A stretch of DNA of 64,000 bases, from NCBI GenBank assembly GCA_020635115.1, contig JACKAK010000008.1:1-64000 (forward strand). The letters are read 5' to 3'. The translations under genes were made by a program, and so were the position numbers. Below the pieces are notes generated by a model. That model saw only the letters and a program-made list of their open reading frames with translations, was not told where the DNA came from and did no database searches. Numbering within the stretch: the first letter of the stretch is position 1; each line of letters starts with the position of its first letter. Shown here in pieces: positions 53,475 through 62,630 of this stretch. The stretch comes from Halobacteriovoraceae bacterium (GTDB taxonomy: Bacteria > Bdellovibrionota > Bacteriovoracia > Bacteriovoracales > Bacteriovoracaceae).

Positions 53475-54152
53475 AAAGTAATCCATTCAGCTATATTAAG
53501 CTGTTTGAAAAAGTTTTTTGAGTAAGCACCGTTGGGTACTTCCTGAACAACCTTTAAAATTTAAATTTGTCTGGGACGGATATTGAGGGTGACCGTTGGA
53601 GCCAAAATATCTAGGTCAATGACGTACGTCTGATAACGAAAAGTATGACTACTGCAAATGTTGTCCTCACTTGCCATAATCGATCTATTTAATCTTATGA
53701 AATTACAGTTCATGCTGTCAAATTTTTCTAGTATCTGCTATCTTTCCATGCACGAAGATTTGCACGAAAATTTAGGTGTTACTTACGTTTTTATAGGTGT
53801 TCTTTAGGTCAAAAATTTCGTGCAAAAAATTCTAGAATCTAACAGGGGCAAAGAAAATCAGTTGGTTAGAAAATATTCTAGAGAAATCCCTTATAGCCTA
53901 GAAGGCTACAAATCAAAGTTGCAAAACCATTGATATATAATGATTTTCAATCACTCTGCACGAAAAACAGCACGAAGATTAACGTACTAGATCTGTAGGA
54001 TTGCGTATCAAAATTGAGATTAATCTAGCCTTGGCCGCAAGCTTTCTCCAAGCTATCACATAGCCTCCAATTAGGTAAGAATTAAGAAGAGAATGAAATA
54101 GCGATAGAAAGTCTAACGGTCTATAGATCGTTGTCATGTTCCAAATAAAGAT
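53475..54152. other. Gene-free region with GCACGAA repeats between two recombinase genes
   Basis: No gene is apparent. The heptamer GCACGAA occurs at 53750, 53762, 53958 and 53970 (two pairs, each 12 bp apart) and inverted at 53817-53823. Paired direct repeats near an integrase gene resemble arm-type integrase or excisionase binding sites. Confidence 0.5.
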
Positions 54153-54181
54153 GCTCCTCTTAGATACAGATAAAGAGGAGC
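54153..54181 (-). terminator. Hairpin after the tyrosine integrase gene
   Basis: GCTCCTCTT (54153-54161) pairs with AAGAGGAGC (54173-54181). On the minus strand it lies 10 bases beyond the integrase stop and is followed by an AT-rich stretch with only short T runs, so it is a moderate terminator. Confidence 0.6.
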
Positions 54182-54190
54182 TTAAAAGAT

Positions 54191-55708
54191 TTATTTTTTG
54201 TTGAAATCTAGGAAATTAAGTGAAGAAAAATCCAATGAACTAGCTTCATTAGTCCAGGTTTTAATATATTGGGAGTTACACATTAGTGGCTCTTGCTCAG
54301 ATTGTGTTGAGATATTGTGTCGAGAATATTTAGCCGCTATATGGGAATCTCTTTTGATAGCTGAAGCAAGTGAGTTTTCAGCATCTTTGCTGTTCATTGC
54401 TGAAATATCCTCGCTTAGTGTGTAGTGTTTGAGATTTGTTTTTTCTGAATGTCCTAAGAAAGCACATGTTTGCGAGAGACTGTAACCCATCTCAATTCTA
54501 AAATAGATATTAGCACTTCTCCTGAGATCGTAGAAGTAATAATCATCCCTTAAATCAAGATTAAACTCATTGATGGCATGATTAGTAATGTCGTCAAAAA
54601 GCTTTTTTAACTTTTCATCATCACGTAAAAAAAGCTCCTTTTCTTTATCCCAAAATACAAATAGGAATGGATACTCAATAAGCTTATTTTTGTACTTACC
54701 ATACCTCTTGTAACCTTTTAACTTGGATTGTATCGAGAGAATATAGTCACCTGCCCAGTCACTTAGTTTTATAGGACGATAGCTTTTTTTGTTTTTTGGA
54801 GCAAATGACATTTTTGAACCATTTGGGCATTTTTCTAGTTTCTTTATTCTGATTTCGATCGGATAACCATTTTTATAAATAATATTATCATCGTTAAGAG
54901 TGTACATCTCAGCAGGACGGACTCCAATTTCTCTCCAAAAACGAATGAGCTTTCTAATGTCAGGCATGACAGATTCATCAACATGAAAAGTACATTTTTG
55001 AACAGCATCAATAAGAACTTGTGGATAAACGACGTGTCTAACATCAGCCAATTCATCAATTTCACCACCTTTGGTAAACTCATATATATTCATTTTTTCA
55101 GGGTTACATCTTAATGCGTAGCCTTGCTCTTTGGCCGTATTAAGATAGGCACGAAATTGTTTTCGCCAAGAGTTCCTAGTCGCAGCAGAGATACATCCTT
55201 TTCCTCTCAATTTTTTTGTATATTTTAGACTCAAATCCCATGACTTTAGGTGCTCATTAGTAATATCACAGATTGAATGTATTCCGAGATTTTCAAAAAA
55301 CGGTATTATACGTCTAAAAACAGATCGTAGATTATCTTTAGATGCTTCACCTTTTTGTCTCTCATTAGTAGCATAGTCACTAAAATATTTTGGAGTATAA
55401 ATAGAAAATTTCCCATCCTTAGGATCATAACTGCTCTTGCGTAGTGCCTGTGCCCCTGAGTTTGGAAGAAAGCCAGATGATAGTGCATGGTTGAACTCTG
55501 CAATATATCCATCTTTTTCACGCTTTGATTTGAGTTTAGGTGTAGAATAAAAATAACGATAGACTCCACTAGGTAGATAATAGTAGATCTTTTCACTCCC
55601 TGGTTTTTTCTTATCCTTGTGAAACTTGGTTTTTCTTAAAAGTGATGGATCCTCATATTTGTAACCAACAAATATGAAGTCCTTAATGTTTAGATATTTA
55701 TAATCCAT
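54191..55708 (-). CDS. Tyrosine recombinase / integrase, 505 aa
   Basis: C-terminal catalytic domain: first Arg in R-E-I-G-V-R-P-A-E-M-Y, Lys in the beta-hairpin K-K-L-E-K-C-P, Y-D-L-R-R-S (second Arg; Tyr at the usual His), G-H-S-E-K and nucleophile Tyr in L-K-H-Y-T-L. The N-terminal half includes a SAM-like core-binding domain. Start at 55708 because GGAGG precedes it. It would integrate or excise the island, with the adjacent excisionase-like protein controlling direction. It is last in a minus-strand gene series that starts with the GHKL gene. Confidence 0.9.
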   Translation of the reverse strand: MDYKYLNIKDFIFVGYKYEDPSLLRKTKFHKDKKKPGSEKIYYYLPSGVYRYFYSTPKLKSKREKDGYIAEFNHALSSGFLPNSGAQALRKSSYDPKDGKFSIYTPKYFSDYATNERQKGEASKDNLRSVFRRIIPFFENLGIHSICDITNEHLKSWDLSLKYTKKLRGKGCISAATRNSWRKQFRAYLNTAKEQGYALRCNPEKMNIYEFTKGGEIDELADVRHVVYPQVLIDAVQKCTFHVDESVMPDIRKLIRFWREIGVRPAEMYTLNDDNIIYKNGYPIEIRIKKLEKCPNGSKMSFAPKNKKSYRPIKLSDWAGDYILSIQSKLKGYKRYGKYKNKLIEYPFLFVFWDKEKELFLRDDEKLKKLFDDITNHAINEFNLDLRDDYYFYDLRRSANIYFRIEMGYSLSQTCAFLGHSEKTNLKHYTLSEDISAMNSKDAENSLASAIKRDSHIAAKYSRHNISTQSEQEPLMCNSQYIKTWTNEASSLDFSSLNFLDFNKK

Positions 55709-55770
55709 AGTGATGCCTCCTTCAATTAGCAATCACTAATCAAGCCGTATTAATGGATTATTTCTCCTCA

Positions 55771-56016
55771 TTAAAAAACAAACCCTTTTTTTACTTTTTT
55801 ATCTAAAAAATCTTCCAGATCCTTTCTCCTAAAAACAAGCTTTCCTCCAAGGTTTATGTAGGAAAGCTGCTTTTGACGTCTGCTATAGTAGTCAACTGAT
55901 TCAACTGGGATTTTTAGATATTCAGCAGCTTCTTCTATAGAAAATGTATCTTTATTAAGCTTCTCAATAATATTCCCCAAGTTTTGTAAGATTATTAGTG
56001 TTCTATCATCTGACAT
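55771..56016 (-). CDS. Excisionase-like helix-turn-helix protein, 81 aa
   Basis: The C-terminal half is a MerR/HTH_17-type DNA-binding domain: F-S-I-E-E-A-A-E-Y-L-K-I-P, then L-G-G-K-L-V-F-R-R-K-D-L-E-D-F-L. Typical of excisionases beside tyrosine integrases. Start at 56016 with AAGGAG seven bases upstream; the longer frame overlaps the preceding gene. It begins 11 bases after the WD-repeat-like gene. Confidence 0.85.
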   Translation of the reverse strand: MSDDRTLIILQNLGNIIEKLNKDTFSIEEAAEYLKIPVESVDYYSRRQKQLSYINLGGKLVFRRKDLEDFLDKKVKKGFVF

Positions 56017-56026
56017 ATAAGCTCCT

Positions 56027-56989
56027 TTACGAAGACACGATCCAACGAATTGAGGAACAACGAAATTCAAAGATTCCAATCTCTCCTGTATGCATTCCTA
56101 AGAGAACACGGCCGTAGGGATGCATTAGGATCTTCATGGGGAAGCGTCCTTTTGGCAAATGAACCTTATTGATGGAAATACCTTCATTATCAAAAAATAC
56201 AATTTGTTCCCTATATCCTCTGATAACAACTTCTTCCGTGACATACATTGAGTGATGTTTTCCTCTTGTCTCCTGATGCTCTCCAATAAGCTTATTCATG
56301 ATGTATTCTGATGAACTTGGGGAATTGAAAACAGATTGACCAGCTTTCACAACATTTAGTCCATCACTCCAAACTTCATCATAGAAATAATCAGGTGAAG
56401 GTTGATCAATAATAAGTTTTAGCATCCCATCAGCAACTTTGAGCCAGTAAAGATTTGAATTTGAACAAGAGACAATACATTTATCCTTAACTCTTTCAAG
56501 CTTACTCATATTCTTAATCTTTCTTCCTGGAAGGAGACGTATTTCGTTAATAACTTCTTCAGTCGCTAATGATATGTATTGAATGCATGATCCTTCTTCA
56601 TCATTTCCATGAGCAATAACAATTGTTCCATCTTGGAAATCACAAATAGAAGTTATTTCAGACCTCTGACCATCTAATATAGGTACTGCGTTGAAGTCTT
56701 TATTAATAAGCAGAAGATTCCCATCAACAGTTCCAATCAATAGCTGCTTTTGATCTTGATAATTGATGATTGCAGAAGCTGCAATCCTGTCATTAACAAG
56801 CTTATCAAACTTGAGGACTTCTAATGTTTCACTCTTTACAACAGCAATAGATCCATCCTCAGAGACGCTGATAAATTTGGTCATGTCATCAAAGTGTTCA
56901 TGTACTCCAACGACAACATCAGAATGTACTGGAATGATATTGCCGCTAATTTTATTACCTTTAAAAATTTCTATTCCACGTCTTGCCAT
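56027..56989 (-). CDS. WD40/beta-propeller-like protein, 320 aa
   Basis: Six or seven repeats of about 40-45 residues with the beta-propeller rhythm (F-I-S-V-S-E-D-G-S-I-A-V-V, L-I-G-T-V-D-G-N-L-L-L-I, C-I-V-S-C-S-N-S-N-L-Y-W, V-L-L-G-M-H-T-G-E-I-G-I-F). No signal peptide. Its ATG overlaps the stop of the 427-aa gene (TAATG). As a cytoplasmic propeller tied to a GHKL ATPase it could be a sensor or scaffold in a defence-type complex. Confidence 0.65.
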   Translation of the reverse strand: MARRGIEIFKGNKISGNIIPVHSDVVVGVHEHFDDMTKFISVSEDGSIAVVKSETLEVLKFDKLVNDRIAASAIINYQDQKQLLIGTVDGNLLLINKDFNAVPILDGQRSEITSICDFQDGTIVIAHGNDEEGSCIQYISLATEEVINEIRLLPGRKIKNMSKLERVKDKCIVSCSNSNLYWLKVADGMLKLIIDQPSPDYFYDEVWSDGLNVVKAGQSVFNSPSSSEYIMNKLIGEHQETRGKHHSMYVTEEVVIRGYREQIVFFDNEGISINKVHLPKGRFPMKILMHPYGRVLLGMHTGEIGIFEFRCSSIRWIVSS

Positions 56990-58272
56990 TATCTTTCTCC
57001 CACACGACCAAGATCTCTTTTGATCTCATGCTTTAATGTTGAAGTTGGATGAAACATGCCAGATGCAATTGCAGTAAGTGCCATGTCATCTTCCAGAACT
57101 CTAGCTACTTCGGCATCATTCCAGCCTTGGCCACCATCTGTTCTAGATAAATGGCGTGTGTGAATAATGGCGTCAGCCAGAGTCAGCTCATAGCTACTAT
57201 GGACGGCTCTTCTAACAACTGTGATCTCTGTTGTACTTGAGATTTTTAGCTTCTTAACCCAGTAATTAACAACAGCATGAATTAGCCTGAAGTCTGCATT
57301 GATAAAGAGTGTATTAGTGTTCATTACATATCTACCAATACGATCTTCCATATCGCCTTCATCTCGTTGTCCAATATTTGAATCTACAGGACTCCTAGAT
57401 AACCAAACAATCTGTGGATAATCTTTTCCTCGACCATCCTCAACGGCTTTATTATTGCCCCCTTGTTGTGAGTAGTAGGTCTCAGATATTTCTCCACCGC
57501 TACCTTTCTTCTCTCCAGGGTTTTTGACGTGACCATCTTTTGGGGTCCATTCATTATTTCCATCATTATGGCCAGGGCCACTACCTTCACCATGGATATA
57601 TGAGAACTCAGTTTCAAGTTCGGCATAAAGATCTCCACTCTTTGATTTTTTAAATCTTGGAATTTTGATCCTTTCCATAAGTTGTTTTAAGCGAAGCTTA
57701 AAGCTTTTAGAATTATCATCCCCAAGCTTTGATTCCATAAATTCCTTAATAGGTTTAGGCATCTTCTCTTTAAATTCAGCAGCAATATGCTCAAGCTCAA
57801 GATCACGACCGTTAACTTTTAGACCACTTCTTGTGATATCTGCTCTTATATTGTCACTAATAGGCTCAATATAGAGAAAGATCTGACTACCACCTGCAAG
57901 GATGGAAAACTTCTGAAGCCAAAGATTACTTGGAGAAAGGCGATTATAGATTTCACCTTTATGGATAATTGCAATATGACCTTTGGCCCCATTGTCAGTG
58001 CCTAGAAGAGTATTGTTCTTTTTTAAGAAGTCTTCTGGTTGTATCCACCAGTGAACAATGACTTCATCAAGTTTAACTTTTCCCTTAGCTAATGGACTCT
58101 TGTCCAAAAAACCTTTTGTTCCAATAATTCTTCGATTCTTTGTTCCTCCATAGGCATCATTACTATCGTCAGCAGTAAGTACAATACCTGACGGGATTTC
58201 ATGAAACTTTTTGTTTAAGTTTTGGATGATTGCCTTAAAGCCAACATCACTTCGTTTTGCATTCGTAGTCAT
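56989..58272 (-). CDS. GHKL-associated protein, 427 aa
   Basis: Not recognised by itself. It has a Gly/Asn/His-rich loop (about 225-285) and a folded C-terminal part with N-T-N-T-L-F-I-N-A-D-F-R-L-I-H-A-V-V, a motif type seen in the C-terminal parts of large Hsp90/MutL-like ATPases. It starts 11 bases after the short GHKL ATPase gene in another frame, with its own AGGAGG. It may be the transducer half of a split GHKL ATPase. Coupled to the WD-like gene by a one-base overlap. Confidence 0.6.
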   Translation of the reverse strand: MTTNAKRSDVGFKAIIQNLNKKFHEIPSGIVLTADDSNDAYGGTKNRRIIGTKGFLDKSPLAKGKVKLDEVIVHWWIQPEDFLKKNNTLLGTDNGAKGHIAIIHKGEIYNRLSPSNLWLQKFSILAGGSQIFLYIEPISDNIRADITRSGLKVNGRDLELEHIAAEFKEKMPKPIKEFMESKLGDDNSKSFKLRLKQLMERIKIPRFKKSKSGDLYAELETEFSYIHGEGSGPGHNDGNNEWTPKDGHVKNPGEKKGSGGEISETYYSQQGGNNKAVEDGRGKDYPQIVWLSRSPVDSNIGQRDEGDMEDRIGRYVMNTNTLFINADFRLIHAVVNYWVKKLKISSTTEITVVRRAVHSSYELTLADAIIHTRHLSRTDGGQGWNDAEVARVLEDDMALTAIASGMFHPTSTLKHEIKRDLGRVGER

Positions 58273-58283
58273 TTGTGTTCCTC

Positions 58284-58835
58284 CTAGTTATCAAAGTTTT
58301 TCCTTCTGGCGGTATTTTCATTTTTATTTTTACCGAGAAGGGTTACCGAAGTGCCGCTTTTGGCATTTCTAAGAATTGTTGGAACATCCTTGTTTGATAT
58401 TTTGACTGGGCCATGAATGAGGTACAGACCATTCTTACTTGAAATGGTCATTTGGTAGCATTTCCCATTTTTCTTTGATTTGTAGACAACCCCATGTGGA
58501 TTTTGCTTAAGAGCAGAGATTTTCCCTCCAACTCCAAAATTACCAGTTTCACCATGATTTTTATTACCACCTTCGACCGCCAAGGTACCTAGATGACTTT
58601 CCATCTCACTAGGAGTCATGCCATCACCGTTATCCACAATCATAAGTTTCTCAACTTTAAACTTAGCTTTGTAGATAGGGTCAACTCCCCAGTGAATTTG
58701 TCCTTTAACAACTTTTGTTCTTTTAATGGCCTCAATGGAATTTACAGTCAGTTCTCTGATGAACTGTTCTGGTGAGACACCATTAGACATGATGTTTAGT
58801 AGTCTACTTACATTTTCAACTTTTAGTTCTTTCAT
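58284..58835 (-). CDS. GHKL (Hsp90/MutL-type) ATPase domain protein, 183 aa
   Basis: Contains the Bergerat ATP-binding motifs: R-E-L-T-V-N-S-I-E-A-I (N-box, Mg ligand), D-N-G-D-G-M (motif II), G-N-F-G-V-G-G-K (lid, motif III) and G-T-S-V-T-L-L-G (motif IV). That is the whole ATPase domain and nothing more, so it needs a partner, probably the 427-aa protein. The start at 58835 has CAGGAAA upstream. First gene of an operon GHKL, 427-aa, WD-like, excisionase, integrase. No known defence system is matched by eye. Confidence 0.8.
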   Translation of the reverse strand: MKELKVENVSRLLNIMSNGVSPEQFIRELTVNSIEAIKRTKVVKGQIHWGVDPIYKAKFKVEKLMIVDNGDGMTPSEMESHLGTLAVEGGNKNHGETGNFGVGGKISALKQNPHGVVYKSKKNGKCYQMTISSKNGLYLIHGPVKISNKDVPTILRNAKSGTSVTLLGKNKNENTARRKNFDN

Positions 58836-58892
58836 ACTGTTTCCTGCCTTTTTTGTTAGCCCTGCGTTAAGTAAAAATAACATAATTTGAAT

Positions 58893-58920
58893 TATTGTCA
58901 AGCAATATTGTCAGACAATA
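58893..58920. promoter_or_regulatory. Candidate operator in the divergent promoter region
   Basis: TATTGTCAGACAATA (58906-58920) is a perfect 15-bp palindrome. A further half-site TATTGTC lies 13 bp upstream (58893-58899). It is between the GHKL operon and the small DNA-binding protein gene at 59016, and is the natural site for autoregulation by that protein. Confidence 0.55.
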
Positions 58921-59015
58921 AAGATGTGCAACGATGATTTACAACATTTGCTTTACATTCGCATACTTATGGATCAAAATTTTGGATGTAACATTTACAA
59001 ATCAGGACGAAATTT

Positions 59016-59237
59016 ATGAATAAGAAAGGTCGACAGCCATCGGATTACCCTCAATTTGCCTTCAGGCTCTCAGCTACCGCAAAGGAAAAGTTAACAGAGA
59101 TGATTAATGAGGTAACAGATTACTGTAATAAAGACCTTGGTCCAGGTGAATACATGTTTCGAAAAAATGAAATCATCATTGAAGCACTAGAACGTGGATT
59201 AAAAGATATTAAGAAAAAGCCAATGAAAAAGAATTAA
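59016..59237 (+). CDS. Small ribbon-helix-helix-like regulator, 73 aa
   Basis: A basic N-terminus and a likely beta strand (F-A-F-R-L-S), then helices (A-K-E-K-L-T-E-M-I-N-E-V and R-K-N-E-I-I-I-E-A-L-E-R-G-L) as in ribbon-helix-helix repressors. AGGAC precedes the ATG. It directly precedes hsdR by 14 bases and probably controls the restriction genes through the palindrome at 58906. Confidence 0.6.
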   Translation: MNKKGRQPSDYPQFAFRLSATAKEKLTEMINEVTDYCNKDLGPGEYMFRKNEIIIEALERGLKDIKKKPMKKN

Positions 59238-59251
59238 AGGACTGGTGATAT

Positions 59252-62200
59252 ATGCAACTTCAATCGAGGAATTTTTATTTTTTAAAAGAGCATGATGAAT
59301 CACTGGAAAAACTTGGTGCACTTGCTGAGTTATATTTTGTAAATGATCCCAACACATCACTAATAAAACTTCGTCAATTTGCTGAAATGTTGGCCAAATT
59401 TATTGCTGCAAAGATTGGTCTTGAAGATGTTTACAGAGAAAATCAAGTAGATCTTTTAAATAGACTAAAACATAAAGGTGTCCTTTCTGATACTGCACTA
59501 GATATTTTTCATTCGATCAGAAAAGCTGGGAATAAAGCCAGTCATGGAACCTTTAATGATCATGCTACTATTCTAGAGCTTCTTCGTATGGCCCAAAAAG
59601 TTGCAGTTATGTTTCATAAGGCAATGACCAAACAGGATAAATTTGATCCAGGCCCATTTGTCCCACCTTCTGACCCGTTTAGTGAAAATAAAGATTTAAA
59701 AAATGAAATTCAAAAGCTTAGAGACATTGCTAATAAGCGACTAGGAGAAAAAGAGAAGCTTCGTATTCAGCTAGAAGAAGAACGGTTAAAAGTTGATTCT
59801 ATCAGCGAGTTCCAAAAAGAATGGGATAAAGCTGGAACTGAACTAGATAATAAGCAAAGTGAAATTGATTCAAAAATCAAAACTATCCAAAAAGCAGCTT
59901 CAAAAGAATCATCTGTAGAAAGAAAGAAGCTTGAAGAACTATTCTTTAAATCAAGTAATCTCGATCTAAATGAAGATGAAACTCGTCGCATGATTATTGA
60001 TGGAAAGCTTCAGCTTAGAGGCTGGGAAGCTGATACCAAGAATATTAGGTTCTCTAAAGGTACACTACCTGAAAAAGGACGAAACCTCGCCATTGCTGAA
60101 TGGCCTACCAATAATGGTCCTGCTGATTATGCATTATTTATAGGTGAAAAGTTAGTTGGTGTTGTTGAAGCTAAAAAATGGAAAACTGATGTTGCAAAAG
60201 ATTTAATGCAAGCAGAGCGATACTCTTCAGGCATTAAAGATGAAGACAAAGAATATATCATCAACGAATGGGATTCATACCGAGTGCCTCTTGCTTTTTC
60301 TACTAACGGCCGTGGATACCTTGAACAAGTTAAAACGAAAAGTGGTATTTGGTTTAGGGATTTGAGGCTAAAAAGTAATCTTGCTAGACCACTAACAGAA
60401 TGGCCAACTCCTAGAGAGATTGAGGATATTCTCAAATATGACGAGGAAAAAGCGAACTTTGACCTAAAAAATGAAAATATAGACATCCTTCCACTACGTC
60501 GCTACCAAAAGCAGATGATAGATGTTGTTGAAGAAGCAATACTAAAAGGTGAAAGAAAAGCTCTTGTCGCTATGGCAACTGGTACAGGAAAAACCAGAAC
60601 AGCAATTTGTTTAGCCTACAGGTTAATTAAAACTAAAAAGTTTAATCGAATCCTCTTCCTAGTAGATAGAACTTCTCTGGGTGATCAAGCAAAGGATAGC
60701 TTTGAAGAATTAAAGATCGATGGAGGGAGAACTTTTGCTGAAATTTATAATATCGAAGGACTTGATAAAATTGAACCAGAACTAGAAACGAAAGTGCATT
60801 TTGCTACAGTTCAAAGCTTAGTTAAAAGAATACTCTATCCTTCTGATTTAGAAGAAATTCCTTCTGTTAGACAGTATGATTGTATTATCGTAGATGAGTG
60901 TCATCGAGGATATACGCTAGATAAAGAACTAAGTGAACATGAGTTTACTTATAGAAGTGAGCAAGATTTTATTTCTAAGTATCGTCGTGTTATTGATCAT
61001 TTTGATGCTGTTAAAATAGGTCTTACTGCAACCCCTGCAAAGCACACCAATGATATTTTTGGAAAACCACTTAAGTTTTATACTTATTCAGAAGCTGTCG
61101 TTGATGGATTCCTTGTTGATCATGAGCCACCTATCGTGATCAAGACCAAGTTATCAGAAGAAGGAATTAAGTGGGAAAAAGGCGACGACGTTCAAGTGTA
61201 TGACCCAGAAGATGGGAATATTGACGTAATCAATATGGAAGATGAAGTTAAAATTGAAGTAGAAAACTTCAATAAACAAGTCATAACCGAGAACTTTAAC
61301 AAAGTAGTTGTCCAAGAACTCATTAAACATCTTGAGCCTCTTGAGAGGATGAAAGGAAAGACACTCGTTTTTTGTGCAAGAGATGATCATGCCGATATGG
61401 TCGTTAATCTTCTTAAAACAGAGCTAGAAAAAGAATATGGAGAAGGCTCAATCCCTAATGATTTAATTGTTAAAATTACTGCTACTGCAGACAGACCAAA
61501 ACAATTAATTAAAAAATTTAAAAACGAAACCTATCCAAACATTGTTGTAACTGTAGATTTGTTGACAACAGGTATTGATGTTCCAGAGATAACAAATCTT
61601 GTCTTTTTAAGACGTATAAGATCAAGGATTCTTTTTGAACAAATGCTTGGTCGTGCCACAAGACTTTGTGAAGATATCGATAAAGATTCATTTAAGATTT
61701 ATGATGCCGTTGGAGTTTATAATAGTTTAAAAAACTTCACTAGCATGAAGCCAGTTGTAAAAAACCCAAAGGTCTCATTTGAAGAATTAGCTGGTGCTCT
61801 TGATGATGTAGAACAAGATGGTGCAAAGAATGAAATCGTTGAGCAAATTCTAGCTAAGTTTCAGGCCAAGAAGAAACACCTTAAGGGTGAAGATCTTGAA
61901 ACATTTAAAGCTTTGACCAAAATGGATCCTAGTGAGTTTGTCGATCATCTTAAAGAAAAGAAAGGTCGAGTCCTTTTCGATGAAGACCTTGCAAAATTTT
62001 TGGATAGATTAAGAGCTGAAATTACTCCTGTTCTTATCTCAACGCACAATGATGAAGTAACAGAAGTTTCAATTGGTCTACCTGATGGAAAAGAGGTAAA
62101 AGATTATCTATCAGAATTCAAATCCTATATAGTCCAGCATGAAGAAGATCTACCTGCTTTAAAGATCGTTTTAACGGCTCCTAGAGACCTTAAAAGGGAT

Positions 62201-62605
62201 GATCTTAAGAAGCTTCAAGCTACACTTATGGCCGCTGGATTTGGAGAGAGAACTCTTGATGCCGTTCACAAGGAACTATCTGGTGAAGAGATGGCTGCTT
62301 CAATTATTGGCCACATCAGAAAGGCCATGGATAAAGATATTTTAATACCATTCAATGAGCGTTTGCATGAGGCATTGGATAAATTGAAAAAGAAACACGA
62401 CTTCAAAAAAGGTCAACTTATTTGGTTAGAAAGAATTACTAAGCAAATAGAAGCTGAAAAAGTGGTTGATCGTGATTCTCTAAACTCAGGAATCTTCAGA
62501 ACTGAAATTGGAGGATTTGAAGGACTTAACAAAATTTTTGAAGGAAATTTAGATTCAGTTCTAGGTGAACTACATGAATACATTTGGCAAAGAAAATCAA
62601 AATAG
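59252..62605 (+). CDS. hsdR: Type I restriction enzyme R subunit with DUF4145 N-terminus, 1117 aa
   Basis: Residues about 10-130 form a DUF4145-like helical domain, and 165-230 a coiled coil. The HSDR_N nuclease domain (about 240-340) has D-Y-A-L-F then V-V-E-A-K-K as the PD-(D/E)xK core. SF2 helicase motifs: M-A-T-G-T-G-K-T, V-D-E-C-H-R-G, L-T-A-T-P-A-K, T-T-G-I-D-V-P, Q-M-L-G-R-A-T-R. An EcoEI-type C-terminal domain follows. It translocates DNA and cuts unmethylated DNA with HsdM and HsdS. Complete length; hsdM follows after 25 bases. Confidence 0.95.
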   Translation: MQLQSRNFYFLKEHDESLEKLGALAELYFVNDPNTSLIKLRQFAEMLAKFIAAKIGLEDVYRENQVDLLNRLKHKGVLSDTALDIFHSIRKAGNKASHGTFNDHATILELLRMAQKVAVMFHKAMTKQDKFDPGPFVPPSDPFSENKDLKNEIQKLRDIANKRLGEKEKLRIQLEEERLKVDSISEFQKEWDKAGTELDNKQSEIDSKIKTIQKAASKESSVERKKLEELFFKSSNLDLNEDETRRMIIDGKLQLRGWEADTKNIRFSKGTLPEKGRNLAIAEWPTNNGPADYALFIGEKLVGVVEAKKWKTDVAKDLMQAERYSSGIKDEDKEYIINEWDSYRVPLAFSTNGRGYLEQVKTKSGIWFRDLRLKSNLARPLTEWPTPREIEDILKYDEEKANFDLKNENIDILPLRRYQKQMIDVVEEAILKGERKALVAMATGTGKTRTAICLAYRLIKTKKFNRILFLVDRTSLGDQAKDSFEELKIDGGRTFAEIYNIEGLDKIEPELETKVHFATVQSLVKRILYPSDLEEIPSVRQYDCIIVDECHRGYTLDKELSEHEFTYRSEQDFISKYRRVIDHFDAVKIGLTATPAKHTNDIFGKPLKFYTYSEAVVDGFLVDHEPPIVIKTKLSEEGIKWEKGDDVQVYDPEDGNIDVINMEDEVKIEVENFNKQVITENFNKVVVQELIKHLEPLERMKGKTLVFCARDDHADMVVNLLKTELEKEYGEGSIPNDLIVKITATADRPKQLIKKFKNETYPNIVVTVDLLTTGIDVPEITNLVFLRRIRSRILFEQMLGRATRLCEDIDKDSFKIYDAVGVYNSLKNFTSMKPVVKNPKVSFEELAGALDDVEQDGAKNEIVEQILAKFQAKKKHLKGEDLETFKALTKMDPSEFVDHLKEKKGRVLFDEDLAKFLDRLRAEITPVLISTHNDEVTEVSIGLPDGKEVKDYLSEFKSYIVQHEEDLPALKIVLTAPRDLKRDDLKKLQATLMAAGFGERTLDAVHKELSGEEMAASIIGHIRKAMDKDILIPFNERLHEALDKLKKKHDFKKGQLIWLERITKQIEAEKVVDRDSLNSGIFRTEIGGFEGLNKIFEGNLDSVLGELHEYIWQRKSK

Positions 62606-62630
62606 ATTTATAAATATAAGGAAATGATAA

